Shown: positions 56,780 through 64,000 of the stretch, piece by piece
Numbering within the stretch: position 1 is the stretch's first letter
Layout: every line of letters starts with the position of its first letter
Assembly: GCF_004799325.1 (NCBI RefSeq)
Contig: NZ_SSMD01000001.1
Span: 1 to 64,000 of the forward strand
Reading direction: 5' to 3'
DNA: 64,000 nt
From: Thalassobius vesicularis
GTDB taxonomy: Bacteria; Pseudomonadota; Alphaproteobacteria; Rhodobacterales; Rhodobacteraceae
Program-made: the position numbers and the translations under genes
The notes under the pieces: generated by a model
The model's input: only the letters and a program-made list of their open reading frames with translations
What the model was told of the DNA's origin: nothing
The model's database searches: none

Positions 56780-57700
56780 ATGCAAATCTATCTGCCGATC
56801 GCGGAAATCTCGGTGAATGCGTTCCTTCTGCTGGGGATCGGCGGAATGGTGGGCGTTTTGTCCGGCATTTTCGGCGTGGGCGGCGGGTTTCTGATTACCC
56901 CCCTGCTGTTTTTCGTGGGCATCCCGCCGGCGGTGGCCGTTGCGACCTCGGCCAACCAGATCGTGGCGTCCTCGGTGTCGGGGCTGCTGGCGCATCTGCG
57001 GCGCAAGAACGTCGACCTGAAGATGGGATGGGTGCTGCTGGGCGGCGGGCTTGTCGGCTCGGGGCTGGGGGTGGCGCTGTTCAACTACCTGAAATCGCTG
57101 GGACAAGTCGATCTGCTGGTGCGGCTGTGCTACGTGCTGTTCCTGGGCGTGATCGGCGCGCTGATGCTGGTCGAGGGGCTGCGCGCCCTGCGCCGCGCCC
57201 GCATGGGCGGCGGTGCCGTTCTGAAGAAACGCAACCGCAACTGGGTGCACACGGCGCCGCTGAAGGTGCGGTTCCGGACCTCGGGGCTGTATATCTCGAT
57301 CATTCCGCCGCTGCTGGTGGGGTTTTGCGTGGGGATGCTGGCGGCGGTGATGGGCGTGGGCGGCGGTTTCATCATGGTGCCAGCGATGATCTACATTCTG
57401 GGCATGCCGACGCGGGTGGTGATCGGCACCTCGCTGTTCCAGATCATATTCGTGGCGGCGTTCACCACGCTGCTGCACGCGATCACCAACCACACGGTGG
57501 ACCTGCCGCTGGCGCTGTTCCTGCTGGTCGGCGGGGTCGTGGGCGCGCAGATCGGCACGCGGATCGGGGTACAGCTGAAGGCTGAACAGCTGCGCGTGCT
57601 GCTGGCGCTGCTGGTGCTGGCGGTCTGCGCCAAGATCGCGCTGGAGCTGCTGCTGGAGCCGTCCGAGCTCTACTCGATCGCGACGGGAGGCGGCAAATGA
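56780..57700 (+). CDS. Sulfite exporter TauE/SafE (TSUP) family protein
   Basis: A 306-residue membrane protein with about eight helices in two repeats, each opening with the family signature: GIFGVGGGFLITPLLFFVGI near residue 30 and AAVMGVGGGFIMVPAMIYILG near residue 190. TSUP proteins move sulfite, sulfonates or other sulfur anions. AGGTAGGA precedes the start. It overlaps the TIGR02186 gene by 4 bp, and the two are probably functional partners. Confidence 0.9.
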   Translation: MQIYLPIAEISVNAFLLLGIGGMVGVLSGIFGVGGGFLITPLLFFVGIPPAVAVATSANQIVASSVSGLLAHLRRKNVDLKMGWVLLGGGLVGSGLGVALFNYLKSLGQVDLLVRLCYVLFLGVIGALMLVEGLRALRRARMGGGAVLKKRNRNWVHTAPLKVRFRTSGLYISIIPPLLVGFCVGMLAAVMGVGGGFIMVPAMIYILGMPTRVVIGTSLFQIIFVAAFTTLLHAITNHTVDLPLALFLLVGGVVGAQIGTRIGVQLKAEQLRVLLALLVLAVCAKIALELLLEPSELYSIATGGGK

Positions 57701-58458
57701 TCCGGTTGCTTGTCCTGCTGGCCCTGCTGTTCGCCCGCCCGCTGTGGGCCGAAGAGGCCGTCGTGCTGGGCCTGAGCCGCGACGAGGTGGCGATCACGGC
57801 GCGGTTCGATGGCTCGGACATCCTGATTTTTGGCGCGGTAAAACGCGAAACCGCGATCCCGACCGATCCGCTGGACGTCATCATCGCGATTGCCGGGCCG
57901 TCCAGCCCGGTCACGTTGCGGCGCAAGGATCGGGTGGCGGGGATCTGGGTGAACGCGGCCTCGGTTCAGATCGGATCCGCCCCGAGCTTTTATGCGGTGG
58001 CCAGCTCGCGCCCCCTGACACAGGTGCTGAGCGAGGACGAGGACCGCCGCTATGGCATCTCGGTCGAGCGCAGCATCAACGCGATCGTGACGCCCGGCAT
58101 GACGGTGAATGCCAACGAATTCACGCAGGCGCTGCTGCGCATCCGCAAAGAGGAAGGCGTTTATCAGCAGCTGGAAGGCGCAGTGCGGGTGGACCAGCAG
58201 ACGCTGTTTCACAGCTCGATCGCGCTGCCGGCGAACCTGACCGAGGGCACCTATCGGACCCGGATTTTCCTGGCCCGCGAAGGCAAGGTGATCGCCCGCC
58301 TGCAAACCAAGATCGACGTGCGCAAGGTCGGGCTGGAGCGGTTCCTGTACAATCTGGCGCAAGAGCAGGCCACGCTGTACGGGCTGCTGTCGCTGGTGAT
58401 TGCGGTGATCGCGGGTTGGGGGGCCTCGGCGCTGTTCCGGCTGATCCGGCTGGGCTGA
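57697..58458 (+). CDS. TIGR02186-family transmembrane protein
   Basis: A 253-residue protein with a signal peptide (ALLFARPLWAEE), a periplasmic beta-rich domain (VVLGLSRDEVAITARFDGSDILIFGAVKRE), and one C-terminal membrane helix (about 225-245). It matches the alphaproteobacterial TIGR02186 family, which is regularly found next to a TSUP permease as here. Topology suggests an accessory or sensing subunit on the periplasmic side. Function is not established. Confidence 0.82.
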   Translation: MIRLLVLLALLFARPLWAEEAVVLGLSRDEVAITARFDGSDILIFGAVKRETAIPTDPLDVIIAIAGPSSPVTLRRKDRVAGIWVNAASVQIGSAPSFYAVASSRPLTQVLSEDEDRRYGISVERSINAIVTPGMTVNANEFTQALLRIRKEEGVYQQLEGAVRVDQQTLFHSSIALPANLTEGTYRTRIFLAREGKVIARLQTKIDVRKVGLERFLYNLAQEQATLYGLLSLVIAVIAGWGASALFRLIRLG

Positions 58459-58463
58459 CCGGC

Positions 58464-59183
58464 CTAGCCGCGCCCGATATAGGGCATTTTCGTCGCCATG
58501 ATCGTCATGAACTGCACGTTCGCCGCAGGCGGCAGTTGCGCCATGTTCAGCACCGCGTCAGCGACATGAGACACGTCCATCGAGGGCGGCGGGTTGTCGG
58601 GGTTGCGGGCGATGATGCCCTCTAGCAGTTCGGTCCGGGCGTTGCCGATGTCGATCTGGCCGCAGGCGATATCAAACGGGCGGCCGTCCAGCGAGATCGT
58701 CTTGGTCAGGCCGGTGATCGCGTGCTTGGTGGTGGTGTAAGTCACCGACCCTTCGCGCGGGGTGTGGGCACTGATCGAACCGTTGTTGATGATCCGCCCA
58801 CCCTGCGGCTGCTGACGGCGCATCAGGCGGAACGCGGCGCGGGCGCACAGGAACATGCCGTCCAGATTGACCGAACGGACGCGGTGCCAGTCCTCCAGCG
58901 TGATTTCGTCGATGGGGGCGGCCTGACCGAACATGCCGGCGTTGTTGAACAGCACGTCCAGCCGCCCGGCCTGCGCGGCGAAGGCGTCGAACGCGGCGTC
59001 CACCTGCGCGGGGTCGGTCACGTCGCAGGGCAGGATCACGGCGTTGGCGTGCCCCTCGGCCACGGTGTCCAGCGCCTCGCGGCGGCGGGCCAGCAGGCCG
59101 ACGCGCCAGCCTTCGGCCAGGAATTTGCGCGCACAGGCGGCACCGATACCGGCGCTGGCCCCGGTGATGAGGACGGTTTTCAT
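58464..59183 (-). CDS. SDR-family oxidoreductase
   Basis: A 239-residue NAD(P)-dependent short-chain dehydrogenase: [15 protein letters not shown] nucleotide motif at about 7-21, NNAGMFG, catalytic Ser in NNGSIS and YTTTK (YxxxK). The LARRR after the first fold half favours NADP. Substrate unknown. Overlaps the helicase gene upstream by 4 bp (ATGA) and is probably co-transcribed with it. Confidence 0.9.
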   Translation of the reverse strand: MKTVLITGASAGIGAACARKFLAEGWRVGLLARRREALDTVAEGHANAVILPCDVTDPAQVDAAFDAFAAQAGRLDVLFNNAGMFGQAAPIDEITLEDWHRVRSVNLDGMFLCARAAFRLMRRQQPQGGRIINNGSISAHTPREGSVTYTTTKHAITGLTKTISLDGRPFDIACGQIDIGNARTELLEGIIARNPDNPPPSMDVSHVADAVLNMAQLPPAANVQFMTIMATKMPYIGRG

Positions 59184-60715
59184 GGCTCCTCCACAGTCGG
59201 TTGCAGGGTCAGGGGGGCGGCGGGCAGCGCGCGCAGGTCATCGACGCGCAGCGGCTCGGACGGTTTGGAGAGGCGGTTGCGGACGACCCAGAACAGGCGC
59301 TGCTCGGCCCGGGTGATGGCGACATAGGCGAGGCGTTTCCACAGGGGTTGGCCCGCCTCGCTGCGGCCCATGCGGGCGGCGGCGTAGAGGTCGGGGGCGA
59401 ACACCTGCACGTTTTCCCACTGGCTGCCCTGCGCCTTGTGGATCGTCACGGCCGCGCCATGCAGAAAGGCCGCACCCATGTTGGCCGCGAAGGGGATAAA
59501 GGGTTCCTCTTCGTCCGGTTTCTCGATCTTGATGATCGAGGCGACGTTGACCTGCGGGTCTTCGGCCCCCATGACGTGCATCCGCGAGAAACCGGGCTTG
59601 CGCCCCGGCCCCAGATAGATGACCTGCGCGCCCTTGATGAGGCCGCGTGCCTCAAGATCCACGCGTTTCTTGCGGTGTTTCAGGGGCAGCTCGATCCCGT
59701 CGCAGATCAGCGGCTCGCCTTCCAACAGCTCGTCCTCGGGGGCGCCATAGACGGCGCGGAAGGCGTTGATCAGGCGGATGCGGGTGGCGTTGCGCCAGAC
59801 CAGAACGGGCGAGCGGGCCATCAGGTCCACCTCGACCCGCTGGGCCCAGACGACGCGGTCGTCGCGGCGGGCGGCGTCCTCGATCATGCGTTCGAACTGC
59901 TCGAAGCTGAGGGCGGGGTCGGCCAGCGCGTGGGCCAGATCCAGAATAGGGTTGTCGGCGTCCTGACGGTGGATGCGGTGAAGCTCCTGCTTGGCCTCGG
60001 GGGGCAGCACGTCGAACACCATCTGGCCGGACTGGCCAACGGGGGCCAGCTGCGCGGGGTCGCCGAACAGCACCAGCATCGGGAAAATCTCTTTCAGATC
60101 CTCGAACTGCTTTTCGTCCAGCATCGAGGATTCGTCGATGAAGCCGATGTCCAGCGGATCGTCGCGGCGTTTCCAGCCGGTGATGAAATCGCTGCCGCGC
60201 AGGCCAGCCGCGGCCAGCGCGCCGGGGATGGATTTGTGCAGCTGATAAAAGGCGTGGGCGCGGTCGAGTGCTTCTTCGGTCAGGCCTTCGATCTGCGGGC
60301 GCTCGCCGTTGCTGGCCAGCCAGTCAGCGATCTTCTCGTACTCCGGGTCATAGACCGGGGTGTAGAGGATGCGGTGGATCGTGGTCGCAGGGACGCCGCG
60401 ATTTCGCAAAACGCTGGCGGCCTTGTTGGTGGGGGCCAGAATGGCGAGGGTGCGGCGGTCCTTGCGGCGCTTGCCCTCGTAATCACCGGAAACGATGTCG
60501 ACCCCGGCCTGTTCCAGCGCCTTGGTCAGCTCGGACAGCAGCAGGGTTTTGCCCGACCCGGCCTTGCCCAGAACGGCCATGACGCGGGTTTTGCCCTCGG
60601 TCGCGGGGGTCAGTTCGCCCTCTTCGATGTCCACGCCGAAACCGCGCAGCGCCTCGGCGATGCGGTCATAGGCTTCGGCCTGATCGTGGGAAAATGTCAG
60701 CGCGGGCACGGTCAT
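59180..60715 (-). CDS. RecD-like ATP-dependent DNA helicase
   Basis: A 511-residue superfamily 1 helicase: Walker [12 protein letters not shown] at about 50-60, Walker [22 protein letters not shown] (motif III), [16 protein letters not shown] (motif V region, UvrD_C_2) and [15 protein letters not shown] (motif VI). It resembles RecD2/TraA-type helicases but lacks the long N-terminal domain of RecD2. I chose ATG at 60715; GGG lies 8 bases upstream. Confidence 0.87.
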   Translation of the reverse strand: MTVPALTFSHDQAEAYDRIAEALRGFGVDIEEGELTPATEGKTRVMAVLGKAGSGKTLLLSELTKALEQAGVDIVSGDYEGKRRKDRRTLAILAPTNKAASVLRNRGVPATTIHRILYTPVYDPEYEKIADWLASNGERPQIEGLTEEALDRAHAFYQLHKSIPGALAAAGLRGSDFITGWKRRDDPLDIGFIDESSMLDEKQFEDLKEIFPMLVLFGDPAQLAPVGQSGQMVFDVLPPEAKQELHRIHRQDADNPILDLAHALADPALSFEQFERMIEDAARRDDRVVWAQRVEVDLMARSPVLVWRNATRIRLINAFRAVYGAPEDELLEGEPLICDGIELPLKHRKKRVDLEARGLIKGAQVIYLGPGRKPGFSRMHVMGAEDPQVNVASIIKIEKPDEEEPFIPFAANMGAAFLHGAAVTIHKAQGSQWENVQVFAPDLYAAARMGRSEAGQPLWKRLAYVAITRAEQRLFWVVRNRLSKPSEPLRVDDLRALPAAPLTLQPTVEEP

Positions 60716-60767
60716 GGGGCGGACCCTACAGCCCATCCGCGCCGGGGGCCAGCCCCGGAAATGGACA

Positions 60768-60799
60768 AGAAAAAACCGCCGGAGGTTACCCTCCGGCGG
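60768..60799 (-). terminator. Rho-independent terminator of ccr
   Basis: On the minus strand CCGCCGGAGG-GTAA-CCTCCGGCGG (60799-60776) is followed by TTTTTTC. It is a textbook terminator 27 bp after the ccr stop. Confidence 0.9.
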
Positions 60800-60826
60800 C
60801 CCGATCCGTCAGCGGCAAAACGCGGA

Positions 60827-62116
60827 TTATTTCTTGCCGGCTTCCAGGACGTCCTCGACGGTGCGCAGGCCGGTGGTCGGGGCCTGAACCAGCACGGCCA
60901 TGTTGCCGGGCTTGTGCTGGTTGCGCAGCATCTTCATGTGTGCGCTGGGAATTTCGTCCCAGGTGAAAACTTCGGACATGCACGGGTCCAGACGACGCTC
61001 GATCATCAGGCGGTTCGCCGAGGCGGCCTGCTTCAGGTTCGCAAAGTGCGAGCCCTGCAGACGCTTCTGGTGCATCCACATGTAGCGCACGTCGAAGGTG
61101 CAGTTGAAACCCGAGGTGCCGGCGCAGATCACGACGATCCCGCCTTTTTTCACGATCAGGGTCGACACCGGGAAGGTCGCCTCGCCGGGGTGTTCGAAGA
61201 CCATGTCAACGCTCACGCCCTTGCCGGTGATGTCCCAGATCGCCTTGCCGAACTTGCGGGCCTCTTTCAGCCACTCGTTATACTCGGGCGAGTTCACCTT
61301 GGGCAGCTGGCCCCAGCATTTGAAGTCCGAACGGTTGATCACGCCCTTGGCACCCTGTGCCATCACGAAATCACGCTTGGATTCGTCCGAGATCACGCCG
61401 ATCGCGTTGGCACCGGCGGTGTTCGCCAGCTGGATCGCGTAGGAACCCAGGCCGCCCGACGCGCCCCAAACCAGAACGTTCTGGCCGGGCTTCAGTTCAT
61501 GCGGGTGGTGGCCGAACAGCATGCGGTACGCAGTCGCCAGGGTCAGCGTGTAGCAGGCCGACTCTTCCCAGGTCAGGTGCTTGGGACGCGGCATCAGCTG
61601 CTGCGCCTGCACACGGGTGAACTGAGCGAACGAACCGTCATGGGTTTCGTAGCCCCAGATCCGCTGGCTGGGCGAGAACATCGGGTCGCCGCCGTTGCAT
61701 TCTTCGTCGTCGCCGTCGTCCTGGTTACAGTGGATGACGACCTCGTCACCGACTTTCCAGTTCTTGACCTTGTCACCCACGGCCCAGACGATGCCCGAGG
61801 CATCCGAACCGGCGATGTGGTAGGGCTGCTTGTGGCCGTCGAAGGGGCTGATCGGAACGCCCAGACCGGCCCAGACGCCGTTGTAGTTCACACCGGCTGC
61901 CATCACCAGAACCAGCACTTCGTGGCTGTCGATTTGCCAGGTGTCCACGACTTCGACCTGGAACGATTTGTCCGGCTCGCCGTGACGCTCGCGGCGGATC
62001 GCCCAAGCATACATTTTCTTGGGAACGTAACCCAGCGGCGGCATTTCACCGATCTCGTACAGGTCTTTTTCGGGCGCCTCGTAGGGTGCAATGCCCGTAT
62101 TGGTGTCCAAAGCCAT
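60827..62116 (-). CDS. ccr: Crotonyl-CoA carboxylase/reductase
   Basis: A 429-residue enoyl-thioester reductase of the MDR superfamily that reductively carboxylates crotonyl-CoA with CO2 and NADPH to ethylmalonyl-CoA, the hallmark step of the ethylmalonyl-CoA pathway for acetate assimilation. Strong family matches: GVNYNGVWAGLGVPISPFDGHKQ region (near 80), VIHCNQDDGDDEECNGGDPM, WGASGGLGSYAIQLA (NADPH motif) and DVRYMWMHQKRLQGSHF. I chose ATG at 62116 (MALDTNTG), with GGAGG 5 bases upstream. Divergent from ecm. Confidence 0.97.
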   Translation of the reverse strand: MALDTNTGIAPYEAPEKDLYEIGEMPPLGYVPKKMYAWAIRRERHGEPDKSFQVEVVDTWQIDSHEVLVLVMAAGVNYNGVWAGLGVPISPFDGHKQPYHIAGSDASGIVWAVGDKVKNWKVGDEVVIHCNQDDGDDEECNGGDPMFSPSQRIWGYETHDGSFAQFTRVQAQQLMPRPKHLTWEESACYTLTLATAYRMLFGHHPHELKPGQNVLVWGASGGLGSYAIQLANTAGANAIGVISDESKRDFVMAQGAKGVINRSDFKCWGQLPKVNSPEYNEWLKEARKFGKAIWDITGKGVSVDMVFEHPGEATFPVSTLIVKKGGIVVICAGTSGFNCTFDVRYMWMHQKRLQGSHFANLKQAASANRLMIERRLDPCMSEVFTWDEIPSAHMKMLRNQHKPGNMAVLVQAPTTGLRTVEDVLEAGKK

Positions 62117-62611
62117 CCAAGCCTCCATCTGTCGTCTCTTGCCGCAGTGCAGAATCGCGGCGTCATGAGTTTGAGATAATTGTGGCCGCGCAACAATGCA
62201 ATCGCAATTAAGACTTTTTTGTAATTTTATGACCGAGCGAATGCAGAAATTTCAGGCAGATCATGCTGCATTTGCGAAAAAGATGTTTGTTTGGCGCAGC
62301 ATAAGCCATATGCGCTGATTTCGCTGCCGTGGCGTCATGCAGACGGGACGTTGCTGTCCTGCATCAGGCCCGCAGCACATCGCATCGGACAGGATCAGAC
62401 TATAGTATAGTGACCACGCGCGCAGCCGGGATTTCGGAATCGTCCGAAATACGGTCATCCGCGGCACTTTGGCCCCGTCCAGCGCCTGTGCAGCGGGCAA
62501 TCCACCCCTCGCACGGATATGCCGCAACGCGGCGAATTGACAGCGACACGAAATTCCAAGTATCAACACCCGGACGCAAGATTATTGCCAAACTTGATTC
62601 ACGAGGCCGAC
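62117..62611. promoter_or_regulatory. Divergent control region ccr / ecm
   Basis: A 495-bp region without a supportable gene. For ccr, TTGCAT (62201-62196) and TATCTC (62178-62173) on the minus strand are 17 bases apart and could be its promoter. The same place carries two direct TTGCG repeats in TTGCGATTGCATTGTTGCGC (62208-62189), a possible regulator site. An isolated TTTGCGAAA lies at 62271-62279. On the ecm side TATAGTATAGT (62401-62411) is a -10-like element without a clear -35 partner. Confidence 0.35.
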
Positions 62612-64000
62612 ATGACCGAGACCAAGAAAGATCGCCCCTGGCTGTTCCGCACCTATGCAGGCCATTCGACCGCCAAGGCCTCGAACGCCCTGTATCGCAG
62701 CAACCTGTCCAAGGGCCAGACCGGCCTGTCCGTGGCCTTCGATCTGCCGACCCAGACCGGCTATGATTCGGATCACGTGCTGGCACGTGGCGAGGTCGGC
62801 AAGGTCGGCGTGCCCGTCTGCCACCTGGGCGACATGCGCGCGCTGTTCGACGAGATCCCGCTGGAACAGATGAACACCTCGATGACGATTAACGCGACCG
62901 CGCCCTGGCTGCTGTCGCTGTACATCGCCGTGGCCGAGGAACAGGGCGCCGACGTGACCAAGCTGCAGGGCACCGTGCAGAACGACCTGATCAAGGAATA
63001 CCTGTCGCGCGGCACCTATATCTGCCCGCCGAAACCGTCGCTTAAGATGATCGCCGACGTGGCCGAGTATTGCTATACCAGCGTGCCGAAATGGAACCCG
63101 ATGAACGTGTGTTCCTACCATCTGCAAGAGGCCGGCGCGACGCCCGAGCAGGAACTGGCCTTTGCGCTGGCGACCGCAATCGCCGTGCTGGACGAGCTGA
63201 AACCCCGCGTCCCCGCCGAAGATTTCGGCCCGATGGTGGCGCGCATTTCGTTCTTCGTGAACGCGGGCATCCGCTTCGTGACCGAGATGTGCAAAATGCG
63301 CGCCTTCGTCGAGCTGTGGGACGAAATCTGCCTGGAGCGCTATGGCGTCACCGACCCGAAACACCGCCGTTTCCGTTATGGCGTGCAGGTGAACTCCTTG
63401 GGTCTGACCGAGCAGCAGCCGGAAAACAACGTCTACCGCATCCTGATCGAGATGCTGGCCGTGACCCTGTCGAAAAAGGCCCGCGCACGCGCCGTGCAGC
63501 TGCCCGCCTGGAACGAAGCCCTGGGCCTGCCGCGTCCGTGGGATCAGCAATGGTCGCTGCGGATGCAGCAGATCATGGCCTACGAAACCGACCTGCTGGA
63601 ATACGAAGACCTGTTCGACGGCAACCCCGCCGTTGACCGCAAGGTCGCCGCCCTGAAAGAGGGCGCGCGCCACGAGCTGGCCAACCTGGATTCGATGGGC
63701 GGGGCCGTGGCCTCGATCGAATACATGAAGTCGCGCCTGGTGGATTCGAACGCCGAGCGCTTGAACCGGATCGAGAAGAACGAGACCGTCGTCGTCGGCG
63801 TAAACCGTTGGATCGAGGGCGAATCCTCGCCGCTGACCGCCGGTGACGGTGGCATCATGGTCGTCGATCCGGCCGTCGAAGCCGAGCAGATCGGCCGCCT
63901 GAACGAATGGCGCGCCAGCCGGGATCAGGCCGCCGTTGACGCGGCGCTGGCCGCGCTGCGTGACGCATCGCAAAAGGGCGAAAACGTCATGCCCGCCTCG
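62612..64000 (+). CDS. ecm: Ethylmalonyl-CoA mutase (partial, runs off window)
   Basis: The first 463 codons of a B12-dependent acyl-CoA mutase, open to the window end. The start is ATG at 62612 with GAGG 5 bases upstream. The N-terminal WLFRTYAGHSTAKASN, then LSVAFDLPTQTGYDSDH, NTSMTINATAPWLLSLY, LQGTVQNDLIKEYLSRGTYI and SSYHLQEAGA-like CSYHLQEAGATPEQE fit the substrate-binding TIM barrel of the mutase family, and the short N-terminus beginning near WLFRTYAG fits Ecm over methylmalonyl-CoA mutase. It converts (2R)-ethylmalonyl-CoA to methylsuccinyl-CoA, the step after Ccr. The B12-binding C-terminus (about 190 residues) lies outside the window. Confidence 0.92.
   Translation, partial: MTETKKDRPWLFRTYAGHSTAKASNALYRSNLSKGQTGLSVAFDLPTQTGYDSDHVLARGEVGKVGVPVCHLGDMRALFDEIPLEQMNTSMTINATAPWLLSLYIAVAEEQGADVTKLQGTVQNDLIKEYLSRGTYICPPKPSLKMIADVAEYCYTSVPKWNPMNVCSYHLQEAGATPEQELAFALATAIAVLDELKPRVPAEDFGPMVARISFFVNAGIRFVTEMCKMRAFVELWDEICLERYGVTDPKHRRFRYGVQVNSLGLTEQQPENNVYRILIEMLAVTLSKKARARAVQLPAWNEALGLPRPWDQQWSLRMQQIMAYETDLLEYEDLFDGNPAVDRKVAALKEGARHELANLDSMGGAVASIEYMKSRLVDSNAERLNRIEKNETVVVGVNRWIEGESSPLTAGDGGIMVVDPAVEAEQIGRLNEWRASRDQAAVDAALAALRDASQKGENVMPAS

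Noticed and set aside
62582-63973. A 463-codon minus-strand frame opposite ecm
   Set aside because: The plus strand encodes a clear ethylmalonyl-CoA mutase; the mirror frame is a shadow made more visible because ecm has no stop inside the window.

Overview
The window is about 64 kb of high-GC DNA from an alphaproteobacterium of the Rhodobacterales (Roseobacter/Paracoccus/Rhodobacter-like). The main reasons are the crotonyl-CoA carboxylase/reductase and ethylmalonyl-CoA mutase pair, the TamA-TamB pair, an NDUFS4-type complex I accessory subunit, a Zur-ZnuABC locus, a TRAP transporter, the TIGR02186-type membrane protein, and several small proteins of a kind seen in Rhodobacterales. No insertion sequence, prophage or CRISPR array was seen.

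Layout. 0.5-7.0 kb (minus strand): a compact three-gene operon in which every product has a signal peptide: a WD40-propeller protein ending in a caspase-like protease domain, a Memo-like domain fused to a CapA-type metallophosphatase, and a MORN-repeat protein. I know of no described system with this composition, and it is the best candidate here for an undescribed one. 7.2-11.6 kb: DUF4202 protein, zinc uptake (znuA divergent from zur-znuC-znuB, with paired palindromes between) and a CbiX-like chelatase. 11.6-14.8 kb: a MacAB-like export system. 14.9-20.3 kb: a housekeeping operon of SPOR lipoprotein, D-Ala-D-Ala carboxypeptidase, tmk, holB, tatD and a metallo-beta-lactamase-fold hydrolase, mostly joined by 4-bp overlaps. 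tRNA-Ser(UGA) follows at 20.5 kb.

21.0-29.3 kb is a second accessory block: a divergent XRE-type regulator and a nine-gene minus-strand operon for a TRAP transporter, PyrK, class 1B dihydroorotate dehydrogenase, an M20 N-carbamoyl-amidohydrolase, PyrE and two unknown small proteins. It looks like an uptake and use module for orotate, dihydroorotate or N-carbamoyl-aspartate.

29.5-42.3 kb: acyl-CoA ligase, AEC transporter, an ATPase-permease-adaptor ABC exporter, then tamA-tamB with a strong terminator. 42.3-51.9 kb: GNAT protein, an unknown lipoprotein, a coiled-coil exported protein whose frame runs antisense into tRNA-Arg(UCU), the NDUFS4-like protein, uvrB, several small exported or stress proteins, a NifU-family protein, tsaB and rimI. 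52.0-56.7 kb: a BMP-type nucleoside ABC importer with an intercistronic attenuator-like hairpin. 56.8-60.7 kb: TauE/SafE permease plus TIGR02186 protein, then an SDR and a RecD-like helicase. 60.8-64 kb: ccr and ecm, divergent key genes of the ethylmalonyl-CoA pathway; ecm runs off the end of the window.

Starts were chosen by visible Shine-Dalgarno sequences, signal peptides and gene overlaps. Many long open frames opposite real genes are high-GC shadows and are left out.
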